A DNA stretch of 53,883 nt, from positions 1-53,883 of the forward strand of contig DQFX01000049.1 of NCBI GenBank assembly GCA_003531585.1, given 5' to 3'. Under the pieces are notes generated by a model. It had not been told where the DNA came from. It saw nothing but the letters and a program-made list of their open reading frames with translations, and searched no databases. This DNA comes from Oscillospiraceae bacterium (GTDB lineage Bacteria > Bacillota > Clostridia > Oscillospirales > Ruminococcaceae). Shown one piece after another: positions 42,141-50,558 of the stretch (positions within the stretch are counted from its first letter, which is position 1; each line of letters begins with the position of its first letter). Both the position numbers and the translations under genes were made by a program.

Positions 42141-43355
42141 ATGAGAGCAATCAAGTTACTGAAGCGATTTGCGGCTGTTATTCTTGCCGTGGCGGGACTT
42201 ATGATGTTCAGCGGCTGCGGAGCCGATGGAGCAAACGGCGGGAACATCGTGGAAGCGCAGATAGACGGCAGCGGCGCCCTTACTGCGATAAACCGCGCGA
42301 GCAAGCCGATACAGAAGCCCGGCGGCGGGAAATTCACTCTTGCCTATGTGGATATCGACCCGTATAACGAGACGTTCCGAATGCTGTATTACGTTATTGA
42401 GAGTCTGAAAGACGACGGCTGGATAAGCTATGGCGAGCTTCCGTTCGACCCGGAGACAGATTCCGACTCGCTGGCGCTGATGGACTGGCTCGCAGACAAC
42501 GCTGAAAGCGACTACATGGCGTTCGACAAGACCGCGCATTATTACACCACGGTCAGCTCCGAGGAGGAGATACGCGAGAGCCTTCAGAAGCACATCGAAA
42601 ATCACGAGATAGACGCGATACTTTCAATGGGTACGTCTCCGTCGCTGATGCTCGAGCGGTTCGGATTCGACATCCCGCTGCTCATGTATGCGGTATCCGA
42701 CCCGATAGGCTCCGGGCTGATAGAGTCGGCGGATGATTCGGGAAATAAGAATTACTGGGCGCACGTTGATTCCTCGGCGTATTCCAGACAGATGCAGTAT
42801 TATTACGACACGTTCGGATTCAGTAAGATAGGTTCCGTGTACGGCGACGAGATAGTCTGCGCGATCCCGGATTACACCAGCGTTGCGGAGGAAAACGGCT
42901 TCACTATCGTGGGCTACAAGCTGGAGCGCGAAGCGTTCGCCGACGAGGACGAGTATTACAATCGCCTTGAGAGCATTTACCGCCGAATGGTCCGGGAGGA
43001 CGGCGTCGACGCGTACATACTCAACACGGACGTTATTCCCTCGGTTGAGAAGGCCGCCGAGCTTATGAAGATATTCTACGACGCGAATATCCCGGTGGTG
43101 GCGCAGGTAGGTTCGGCGTATGTCAAGGGCGGAGCCGCAATGATGATCGTAGATCCGCGCGACGCCGTGGGTACAGGGCCGTTCGTTTCGAATATAATCG
43201 GGTCGGTGTTCAACGGGTCCGTGCCGGAGGATCTTGAGCAGGAGTACGTAAGCTCGCCGTTCCTGACGCTGAATCTTGACGTTGCCGATGAGATAGGCTA
43301 TAAGCCGTCCTTCGAAATGCTGATAGCATGCGAAAAGATAATCTGTTCGGAATGA
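42141..43355 (+). CDS. ABC-type substrate-binding lipoprotein (PF04392-like)
   Basis: A 404-residue lipoprotein. The signal peptide ends in a lipobox, FSGC, with Cys26 as the lipidated residue. The mature part resembles PF04392/TrpX-type periplasmic-binding proteins: DAILSMGTSPSLMLERFGFDIPLLMYAVSDPIGSGL, KIGSVYGDE, PVVAQVGSAYVKGGAAMMIVDP. No ABC permease or ATPase is encoded nearby; the next gene is a sensor-MFS fusion. It may therefore present a ligand to that sensor. Start at ATG 42141 (AAAGGA, 9-nt spacing) gives a proper signal peptide; the TTG at 42123 does not. Confidence 0.85.
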   Translation: MRAIKLLKRFAAVILAVAGLMMFSGCGADGANGGNIVEAQIDGSGALTAINRASKPIQKPGGGKFTLAYVDIDPYNETFRMLYYVIESLKDDGWISYGELPFDPETDSDSLALMDWLADNAESDYMAFDKTAHYYTTVSSEEEIRESLQKHIENHEIDAILSMGTSPSLMLERFGFDIPLLMYAVSDPIGSGLIESADDSGNKNYWAHVDSSAYSRQMQYYYDTFGFSKIGSVYGDEIVCAIPDYTSVAEENGFTIVGYKLEREAFADEDEYYNRLESIYRRMVREDGVDAYILNTDVIPSVEKAAELMKIFYDANIPVVAQVGSAYVKGGAAMMIVDPRDAVGTGPFVSNIIGSVFNGSVPEDLEQEYVSSPFLTLNLDVADEIGYKPSFEMLIACEKIICSE

Positions 43356-43371
43356 CGGGAGAGGAGATCAG

Positions 43372-45825
43372 ATGATCAGGAAAGAAAAAAGAGCAGGTAA
43401 AAAATACTGGATACTCACGGTGTTTGCGGCGTTCATAGCGATCGCGATGTCGTTCGTTTCCTGGCTGATATACGCGGTGTTTTCACAGAGCTACCGCGAG
43501 ATAAAACAGCAGTACTACGGCGTAGTATCCAGGCAGATAGTAGAGGATATAGAGAACTCGATAAGAAACGGCAAGCAGATAGAACGCTTCTACGGAATGG
43601 ACAAGGTGCTGAGCGACATGCTCGCGATAATAAGCACCGACCAGGTGCCGGTAAATACGGCGATAACCGACGTCAGCGGTAATATCCTGTACTCGTCCTA
43701 TTCTGGAAGCGGCAGTGAAGCGGAGTACGCCGCGCTGCTCCAGAACGAGAGCGTGATATACAATCTTGATTTCAGCGGCGCGGAGTCAGCAGATTTCCGG
43801 ACGGTCAGCGCCGGAGAGTACGAAGTAATGCTCCAGCCGATATATGACCGCGAAGGCGCTCAGATAGGCGCGGTATCGCTGTTTTACAGGCTTGCCGATA
43901 TTGAGGAGGAGCTCCAGCCGCAGCGCCAGAGCAGCGATATGGTCACCATGTGCTGCATAGGCGCGACGATCATACTGCTGGTGATATATTTTATTCTGAT
44001 ACCGAGGTCAGTCACCGGGGAGGAAGAGCAGAAGCCGGACGACCCGGCAGCGGCTATTGCGCATAAGCAGCGCGAGAATCGGTTTATGTTCCTGATACCG
44101 GTGCTTGCGATAATGGCGGGACTTCTGGTGCAGTGTATGATATCCTATAACGAGTACCAGAAGCGGTATAAGGACGTAATGTTTGAAGGCGCGCAGGGAA
44201 TTTCGTCCTACATCGGCGAGATAATCGACGACCTGCACGAAAAGGGCGTGTCCTACGACCGAATGAACGGCCTCGCGGACTACCTGGCGGGCAAGGTGGA
44301 GGATTCCCCGCTGCTGTGGAACGTAAGCGTTGTCAACGTATACGCCGACACCTCCGACGTGCTGACCCGCAGCAGCGAGTACAACGTTTCGCTGAAGATA
44401 GGCAGCTCCGAGGACGGGCTGAATACCCACATAAACGTTGAGATCTCGAAGGAATACATCGACGACAAGATGATAAGCATGCTGCTGGTGTTCGCGGTAA
44501 CGTTCGCGGTGGCGCTCATCATGATATTCGAGCTGCTGAAGCTCCCGGACGCGCTGTTTACGCGCATTTCCCGGAACTTCCGCGGTTCGCGGGAGATACA
44601 GGCTGGGGCGGTGGCTCCGGTGCTGAGGCTGGGTTCGTTCATAGCTTATACCGGAATGTACGTCGGCATACCGTTCTCAAGCGTGCTTATAACGCAGTGG
44701 AACAAGTCGATATTCGGGCTTTCGGTCACGTTCCTGGCCTCGATACCGATGACCGCAGAGCTTCTCGCGACTATGCTGTGCTCGCTGCTTCTGCTCCCGG
44801 TTTACCGCCGCATGAACCTGAAACTGGTGTTCGCGGTCTCCACGCTTATCTCAGCGGCGGCGAATTTCCTGTGCTTCTTCGCTTCCTCGCCGGAGCAGCT
44901 CATCATTTTGAGATTCTGCTCAGGTATAGGGTTCGCCGGAATTAAATACTCGCTCAATACGATAGTATCCCTCGGCTCCCTGACTCCTGAGAACACCACC
45001 GACAACCTCGCTGCGCTGAATGCAGGTCTGCTCGGCGGAATAACCTGCGGCGGAACGCTCGGCGCGGTCATTGCAAGCTCGATAAACGTGCATACTTCCT
45101 ACCTTATTGCGGGCGTGTTCATTTTTGCGTTCGCAGTGGCGGTGCTTGCGCTTTCGCCCTGGAAGCTTTTCAGGGAAAACAGCGCAGAGAGCGAGAAGGA
45201 AAGCTCCGGCAGCAGATTCGGCGCTCTGTCGCTGGTGGTGAAACCCTCGTTCATACGATACGCGCTGCTTGTTGCGATACCTATGAATGTCGGGCTGATG
45301 TTCGTTGTGGCGTTTTTCCCGAACTTCGTTGGCTCGCTGGGGCTTCCCAACGTTACCACGTCCTACGGTTATCTTATCAACGGCCTGGTGGGAATTTACG
45401 TAGGCCCGGCGCTGCTGAAGTCCCTGTCCGGTAAGCTCGGAAGGACCGCATGCGTAGTTATTTCGCTGCTGCTTGCGGGAGCTTCAGTTCTGATACTTAA
45501 CATAGACCTGCCGCTTGTGATCGTGCTCGTCAGCGTGGCTCTGCTGGGACTTTTCGACGGTTTCGGCACTCCGGCGACCAGCGACTATTACGTCAACATG
45601 CCGGCGGTCAGAAAGGCAGGGGTAAGCCAGGGACTTGCAATGCTGAACGTAGTCGGGAGCATAGTGCAGACGTTCAGCCCGGTGCTTTATTCCGCGATAC
45701 TTGCAGGCGGGAACGCCGGAACGAATATTATGGGATTCTCGTTCATTGCCGCGGCGGTGCTTTTCATAGTGACCCTGCGCATGGACGCGGAAAAGAAACA
45801 GAGATCCGGCTCACTTAATCAGTAA
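43372..45825 (+). CDS. sensor-MFS fusion membrane protein
   Basis: An 817-residue protein. It has a membrane segment at 14-37, a Cache-like sensor (40-190), membrane segments near 195-215 and 235-255, a second sensor (255-370), a membrane segment (375-395), and then about 12 membrane segments with major-facilitator organisation (415-810; inter-half loop near 605-625). The double-sensor half is homologous to the protein at 40377. Fusion of a sensor unit to an MFS core is unusual and suggests a transceptor or ligand-gated exporter. SD is GGAGAGGAG. It lies directly upstream of the candidate cargo gene. Confidence 0.8.
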   Translation: MIRKEKRAGKKYWILTVFAAFIAIAMSFVSWLIYAVFSQSYREIKQQYYGVVSRQIVEDIENSIRNGKQIERFYGMDKVLSDMLAIISTDQVPVNTAITDVSGNILYSSYSGSGSEAEYAALLQNESVIYNLDFSGAESADFRTVSAGEYEVMLQPIYDREGAQIGAVSLFYRLADIEEELQPQRQSSDMVTMCCIGATIILLVIYFILIPRSVTGEEEQKPDDPAAAIAHKQRENRFMFLIPVLAIMAGLLVQCMISYNEYQKRYKDVMFEGAQGISSYIGEIIDDLHEKGVSYDRMNGLADYLAGKVEDSPLLWNVSVVNVYADTSDVLTRSSEYNVSLKIGSSEDGLNTHINVEISKEYIDDKMISMLLVFAVTFAVALIMIFELLKLPDALFTRISRNFRGSREIQAGAVAPVLRLGSFIAYTGMYVGIPFSSVLITQWNKSIFGLSVTFLASIPMTAELLATMLCSLLLLPVYRRMNLKLVFAVSTLISAAANFLCFFASSPEQLIILRFCSGIGFAGIKYSLNTIVSLGSLTPENTTDNLAALNAGLLGGITCGGTLGAVIASSINVHTSYLIAGVFIFAFAVAVLALSPWKLFRENSAESEKESSGSRFGALSLVVKPSFIRYALLVAIPMNVGLMFVVAFFPNFVGSLGLPNVTTSYGYLINGLVGIYVGPALLKSLSGKLGRTACVVISLLLAGASVLILNIDLPLVIVLVSVALLGLFDGFGTPATSDYYVNMPAVRKAGVSQGLAMLNVVGSIVQTFSPVLYSAILAGGNAGTNIMGFSFIAAAVLFIVTLRMDAEKKQRSGSLNQ

Positions 45826-45835
45826 GGAGGAGATC

Positions 45836-48157
45836 ATGAATACCTACGCAGAAAAAAAGAAATCGCCCATGCTGACGAAGAAGCAGCAATCGCCGCAGAA
45901 AAGCAGCGATGAAATGCTCCGCAGCGGACTTTCGTCGCTGCACAGCCGCCCGGCGGCTCTTTCAGAGGAACTCGGGAACAAGATACGCGAGCGCTGCGGG
46001 ATAAATCCGGCTTCCGTGAAGGTCTACCGCGACGACGGATTAAGCGGACTAGGGCAGAAGGCGTACGCAAAGGGTGCGGAGATACACCTTTCCGGCGGTG
46101 TAAGCACCTCCGGCGAGGATGGTCAGCGGGTCATACTTCACGAAGCGGCGCACATCGCGCAGCAGGGAAGCCGCAGCGTCGCCGGAGCGGTCAACGACGA
46201 CCCTGCGCTTGAGCAGCAGGCCGACCGTGTAGCGGCGGGCGAAGTCATGCAGGGGAGCTTCTCGGTTCCCGTGAATTCCGAGAACGCTCCGGTGCAGGGC
46301 TGGGCTCCATGGGACAAGGCGAAGAAGAAATTCGCTGAGAAAAAGGAGCGCGACGCCAAGAGAACAGCCGCGTTTGCCGAGGGAACTTCGCTTGGGAACA
46401 AGCACCTCGACAGGCTGGTAGCCGCAAACGACTGGGTGCGCGACAAGATGGATGATTTCCGCGATTTCAGGAGCGGAGTCAAGGAGAAGATAGCCGACAA
46501 GTACCACGGAAGCAAATTTGAGAGCGGCGTGAACAAGACGAAGGGCTGGTTCAAAGGCGTTGGAAGCGGTATCGCGGGTATGGCGAAGTCCGCTGGAAAC
46601 TGGGTCAAGGATAAGGCTACGGACGCCGGAACCGCGATCAAGGGAAGCAAGCTCGGTCAGTGGGTGAGCCGCAAGAAAGAGGAGCGCGCCAAGAAAAAGG
46701 CGGAGGAAGCCCTCAAGCCGAAGGAGCCAGGAAAGTTCAGCAAGTTCATGACCGGCGCGAAAAACTGGGTGTCCGACAAGGCAAAATCGGCAGGCACCGC
46801 GATAAAGGAAAGCAAGCTGGGTCAGTGGGTGAGCCGCAAAAAAGAGGAGCGCGCCAAGAAAAAGGCAGCGGAAGCCCAGAAGGAGCCAGGCTGGTTCAAA
46901 AAGACGGCGGCGGCAGCAGGCGAAAAGATAAAATCCGGAGCAGGCTGGGTCAAGGATAAAGCCGTTAAAGGCGGAACCTGGGTGAAGAATAAGGCGGTCA
47001 AGGCAGGAAAATGGCTTTCGAAGAAAAAGGACGATATCTCCGACTGGATAGAGGAAAAGAAGCAGGCGTACGCTGACCACGACGATCAGCGGTACCTCAA
47101 GCGGCTAGTGCGCAAGGGCGGAGCGAGCGTCCTGAACTCCATCGCACTGGCTGACCAGGATCTGAAGCACGGGGAATACAGCGGAAATGTAAAGCACCGC
47201 GCGGAGGCTCTCAGGGATTACGACGAGGAAAAGCGGCAGTTCATGACCGACGAGGAGTCAAAGGCGGCGAAGGCGGCAAAAAAGGCGGAGCCGTTGTCGG
47301 CGGGGAAAGTGCTCGACGCAGTCGGGGACAACGTGGACGTGGTTGGCTCGGTGATGTCGGCGCATGACGCACGCAAGCGCGGGAACAGCCAGCAGGCGGC
47401 GCTTGACTCAATGGACGCGATAAACAGCGGAATGGGATACGTTACTAAGGGACTTAGTAGCCTCGACCTGCCCGGATTGTCAGCGGTGGGAGACGTCGCC
47501 GAGATGGGAACGACCATCGGAAAGCTCGGCATACACTCCTATCAGAAGCATAAGCTGAACGGGGTGGACGAAGCTGGTCAGACCGCAGGTGTAGACGAAG
47601 CCGACCAGAAATACATGCGAATCGCCCACAGCGGTTACGGAAACACGCTTGACCAGGATATACGAAGCGGCGTTGGAGATGTCGCGAAGTATGGTATCTC
47701 CGCACTCGGCTCCGGATTGTCCGCCGTGACCGGAGGAGTCAGCAGCACGGTTGCAAAGGGTCTGAACAAGGCGGTAGACCTGGGAGTGTCCCATATGAAT
47801 TCAAGCGCGCGTGAAAAGACTGACAGCGAAATCGGCTACGAGGATATTTTTGGAAGCGTAGATGCCGCGAAGAAGTTCAAGAGCAAGCACAGTATCGACA
47901 AGAACACGATGGAGATACTCATGAGGCGCAACACCGGCTCGCGTTCCATGAGCGATCTTGCAGACAGGTCGCGCTATGAAGCGGCGCGTGTAAATCACCA
48001 GTACCTTGCAAGGGAAGGCGACAACGGCGCGAAGAAGATGATGGCGGCGTTCGGCGAGAAGAATTTCGAGCAGACTCCGCTGAGCATGATAGATGAAAAG
48101 ATAGGTCAGAGCCATTCGCTTAAAGAGCTTAACAGGCGCAGAAGACTCGCATATTAA
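45836..48157 (+). CDS. DUF4157 protein, candidate CIS cargo
   Basis: A 773-residue protein. Residues 25-140 form the DUF4157 (eCIS core) domain with a metallopeptidase-like HEAAH (102-106) and downstream ALEQQADRVA (third ligand Glu126). This domain marks proteins loaded into or processed by extracellular CIS. Residues 155-430 are a Lys-rich amphipathic region with repeated units (NWVKDKA..., GQWVSRKKEERAKKK). Residues 470-690 have a Gly/Ala-rich, membrane-active look (ALGSGLSAVTGGVSSTVAKGLN). No signal peptide is present, as expected for CIS cargo. It is followed by a YbjN-like putative chaperone. Toxicity and loading are inferred. Confidence 0.85.
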   Translation: MNTYAEKKKSPMLTKKQQSPQKSSDEMLRSGLSSLHSRPAALSEELGNKIRERCGINPASVKVYRDDGLSGLGQKAYAKGAEIHLSGGVSTSGEDGQRVILHEAAHIAQQGSRSVAGAVNDDPALEQQADRVAAGEVMQGSFSVPVNSENAPVQGWAPWDKAKKKFAEKKERDAKRTAAFAEGTSLGNKHLDRLVAANDWVRDKMDDFRDFRSGVKEKIADKYHGSKFESGVNKTKGWFKGVGSGIAGMAKSAGNWVKDKATDAGTAIKGSKLGQWVSRKKEERAKKKAEEALKPKEPGKFSKFMTGAKNWVSDKAKSAGTAIKESKLGQWVSRKKEERAKKKAAEAQKEPGWFKKTAAAAGEKIKSGAGWVKDKAVKGGTWVKNKAVKAGKWLSKKKDDISDWIEEKKQAYADHDDQRYLKRLVRKGGASVLNSIALADQDLKHGEYSGNVKHRAEALRDYDEEKRQFMTDEESKAAKAAKKAEPLSAGKVLDAVGDNVDVVGSVMSAHDARKRGNSQQAALDSMDAINSGMGYVTKGLSSLDLPGLSAVGDVAEMGTTIGKLGIHSYQKHKLNGVDEAGQTAGVDEADQKYMRIAHSGYGNTLDQDIRSGVGDVAKYGISALGSGLSAVTGGVSSTVAKGLNKAVDLGVSHMNSSAREKTDSEIGYEDIFGSVDAAKKFKSKHSIDKNTMEILMRRNTGSRSMSDLADRSRYEAARVNHQYLAREGDNGAKKMMAAFGEKNFEQTPLSMIDEKIGQSHSLKELNRRRRLAY
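46590..46875 (+). repeat. 165-bp direct repeat in the DUF4157 gene
   Basis: Two copies offset by exactly 165 bp (55 codons): AACTGGGT begins at 46598 and 46763, and GCAAGCTCGGTCAGTGGGTG-type sequence recurs with few changes. Shorter decayed copies continue to about 47040. The encoded unit is a basic amphipathic helix. Confidence 0.85.
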
Positions 48158-48171
48158 CAGGAGGAAAGCAC

Positions 48172-48618
48172 ATGACGATATTAGAAAAACTGCATGAATT
48201 ACTTGCCAACGACGACATCGCCGGAGAGATAGACAGCTCCGATGGAACTGAGACGCTCCGCATAGCGCCGGACAGAATGGGTCCGGACAACGACGGCGTG
48301 GTAGTTATGGAGATCTGTCGAGTACCGATAGACGATGATGAAGGCTGCGGCTACTATCAGCTCTATACCACGATATTCAAGGAGCTGGAGACGGAAAGGT
48401 ATCCTGAAATGCTGGTCGCGCTGAACGAGATAAATCTCAGCACAGTGCTGGGAAATTATGGAATACTCGCCACGCACCAGATGCTGTATCACAAGTATGT
48501 GATGAGGCTCCCGGCATGCGCCGACGGCGACACTGTGAAGGCGCTCCAGGGTACGGTTTACGACATTCTGGGCATTATCGACAACGACATGCTGGAGCTT
48601 GCGAAGGCGATAGACTAA
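48172..48618 (+). CDS. YbjN / type III chaperone-like protein
   Basis: A 148-residue acidic protein with the YbjN-like pattern: an N-terminal helix, a beta sheet (VVVMEICRVPI; GYYQLYTTI), EMLVALNEINLSTVLGNYGILATHQMLYHKYVMRLP (about 82-117), and a long C-terminal helix ending LELAKAID. It is encoded 14 nt after the DUF4157 gene and is the last gene before the terminator, the expected place for a dedicated cargo chaperone. SD is AGGAGG. Sequence similarity to the 10989 product is at pattern level only. Confidence 0.65.
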   Translation: MTILEKLHELLANDDIAGEIDSSDGTETLRIAPDRMGPDNDGVVVMEICRVPIDDDEGCGYYQLYTTIFKELETERYPEMLVALNEINLSTVLGNYGILATHQMLYHKYVMRLPACADGDTVKALQGTVYDILGIIDNDMLELAKAID

Positions 48619-48627
48619 GTTGATACT

Positions 48628-48661
48628 CGCTCCCTGCTGTAAATAGCGGGGAGCGTTTTTT
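48628..48661 (+). terminator. terminator of the contractile injection operon
   Basis: CGCTCCCTGCT (48628-48638) pairs with AGCGGGGAGCG (48645-48655) over 11 bp (one G-U pair) around a 6-nt loop, followed by six T. It is the first strong intrinsic terminator after 9451 that I can find. Confidence 0.92.
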
Positions 48662-48779
48662 CCGAAAGGGCATAGAGATTCCCTGACCGTCCCAGCGTGT
48701 ATTCGTGATAATGGACAAATAAGCAGATTTAAATCAGGGTAACTTCTACGAAGTAATTGACAAATAAAATGTAAACACC

Positions 48780-48808
48780 TTGACAACCGCAGGTATTTGT
48801 GTTAAAAT
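48780..48808 (+). promoter_or_regulatory. promoter upstream of the SLC13/NhaD-type transporter
   Basis: TTGACA (48780-48785), 17-bp spacer, TAAAAT (48803-48808). The transcript would start near 48815 and have a leader of about 120 nt. No gene lies between the preceding terminator and this promoter. Confidence 0.87.
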
Positions 48809-48838
48809 TGAGGTGCGCTAAGAAACAAGTTATATAAT

Positions 48839-48884
48839 AACTCTCCCAAAGGTGTGCAAAATAAAGCAGCTTATGGGAGTTTTT
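48839..48884 (+). promoter_or_regulatory. terminator-like hairpin in the transporter leader (attenuator or riboswitch candidate)
   Basis: AACTC(T)CCCA (48839-48848) pairs with TGGGAGTT (48874-48881) with one bulge, enclosing about 25 nt, and is followed by T5. It sits after the promoter and 50 nt before the coding start, so it can act as a conditional terminator. It could also be the 3' end of a 70-nt small RNA. I cannot assign it to a known riboswitch class. Confidence 0.5.
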
Positions 48885-48936
48885 CTATGTGCGAAAAAAG
48901 GGGGGCAGGGAAAACGCCCCGAAACGGAGGAGAAAA

Positions 48937-50484
48937 ATGATAATTTCGTCAATTCTTGCCGTTGTGGTATTTGCCGTTATGTTCATAATGGCGGCAAGGG
49001 ACAAGCTGTCCCGCCCGGCGGTAATGGGAATGAGCGCGGTCGGAGCAGTGCTTCTGCTTTTCGGTGCGTTCATTGGGCTCAGCAGGAGCGATGACCAGAT
49101 GCTGATCGCACAGATCGCCGCGGTGCTGATATTCGTGGTGATGTTCGTGCTTATCATCATGGACAAAATCGAGCGTCACATAGTGACCCTTTGCTGCGGA
49201 CTCGCAACGCTTGTAATGGTGTTCGGTATCTGCCTCAGGAGCTTTGACGCGGTATGGTCGACGCTGAACATCGCGAACATCTTCACGCCCGGCTTCTGGT
49301 ACACAGCAGGCGCGTCAGAGGAAAGCTCCAGCGGTATCAACTGGGCGACCATCATCTTTATCGCAGGAATGATGATAATGGTCGAGGGCATGGCTAAGGC
49401 AGGATTCTTCCGCTGGCTGTGCATGACGCTCGCCAAGGCTGTAAAGTACAAGGTAGTTCCGCTGTTCATCACCTTCATGCTGATGTCTGCGATACTTTCA
49501 ATGTTCATCGACAGTATCACTGTTATCCTGTTCCTCGCGGCTGTAACTGTAGAGCTGGCGCAGCTCCTGAAGTTCAACCCGATACCCATGATACTTTCAG
49601 AGGTATTCTGCGCGAACCTCGGCGGCTCCGCGACCATGTGCGGCGACCCGCCAAACATCATTGTAGGTACATCTCTCGGCTATTCCTTCGCGGACTTCCT
49701 GACAAATACCGGCGTTATCGCAGGCATTTGCCTTGTGTTTGTGGTATTCTATTTCCTGCTCATCTTCAGAAAGGATCTCAAGGAAGCCGGAAAGTCCCAG
49801 ATCGACATATCTTCCATGCCCGACCCAAAGGAAGCAATCACTGACAAGCGCAGCTTCATTATCAGCATAGTGATTTTCCTCTGCGCTGTAGTTATGCTCG
49901 TCACACACGCCCAGACCGGACTTACCGTTGCGTTCATCGGCTCTGTTATCGCCGTGCTGACGCTGATCACCTCCGGAAAGCACGCGCTTGAACTTATAAA
50001 GAAGGTCGACTACAAGACCCTGCTGTTCTTCATCGGACTGTTCGTTGTTGTCGGCGGCCTTGAGCAGACCAACGTACTTGAGCTTGTTGCAAACTTCATC
50101 GAGATGATAAGCGGCGGCAACGTTATATTTGTTATTATCATCATTGTATGGCTTTCCGCAATGGCAAGCTCCATCGTGGACAACATTCCGTTCGCTGCAA
50201 CTATGGTTCCTGTCATCAAGGGACTTGCAGCGGCAAGCGGCACCCTCGACCCTGCGTACCTTTCCGTACTCGCATGGTCGCTGTCCCTTGGTACTGACAT
50301 CGGCGGCAGCGCAACTCCTATCGGAGCTTCCGCTAACGTTGTCGGAACCTCTGTTTCCGCAAAGCACGGTCATCCGATCAGCTGGGGCAGATACCTCAAG
50401 GCGTGCGTACCTGCAACCGTACTCGTACTTGCGATATGCACCGTCATGATCTTCGTAAGATACAGCGCAGAGCTCGGACTCTGA
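48937..50484 (+). CDS. SLC13 / ArsB-NhaD superfamily ion transporter
   Basis: A 515-residue permease with about 12 membrane segments. The two re-entrant signature loops of the ion-transporter superfamily are GGSATMCGDPPNIIVG (about 229-244) and GGSATPIGASANVVG (about 456-470). A DNIPFAATMVPV helix precedes the second. This fits NhaD/ArsB/SLC13-like carriers for Na+/H+, arsenite or dicarboxylates; the substrate cannot be told from sequence. ATG 48937 follows GGAGGAG; the GTG at 48889 lies within the leader and lacks an SD. A kinase-like gene follows. Confidence 0.9.
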   Translation: MIISSILAVVVFAVMFIMAARDKLSRPAVMGMSAVGAVLLLFGAFIGLSRSDDQMLIAQIAAVLIFVVMFVLIIMDKIERHIVTLCCGLATLVMVFGICLRSFDAVWSTLNIANIFTPGFWYTAGASEESSSGINWATIIFIAGMMIMVEGMAKAGFFRWLCMTLAKAVKYKVVPLFITFMLMSAILSMFIDSITVILFLAAVTVELAQLLKFNPIPMILSEVFCANLGGSATMCGDPPNIIVGTSLGYSFADFLTNTGVIAGICLVFVVFYFLLIFRKDLKEAGKSQIDISSMPDPKEAITDKRSFIISIVIFLCAVVMLVTHAQTGLTVAFIGSVIAVLTLITSGKHALELIKKVDYKTLLFFIGLFVVVGGLEQTNVLELVANFIEMISGGNVIFVIIIIVWLSAMASSIVDNIPFAATMVPVIKGLAAASGTLDPAYLSVLAWSLSLGTDIGGSATPIGASANVVGTSVSAKHGHPISWGRYLKACVPATVLVLAICTVMIFVRYSAELGL

Positions 50485-50558
50485 CAGAATTGACATTCCG
50501 TCAGTCCGGAAGGGTTTAGCACGGGCTGGCGGAGTAATTAAGAAGGAGGTCTACATTT

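Noticed and set aside
9543..48618. The possibility that the array is an intact prophage
   Set aside because: There are no terminase, portal, capsid, integrase or lysis genes. DUF4255, DUF4157, the AAA+ ATPase and LysM adaptor define a CIS instead.
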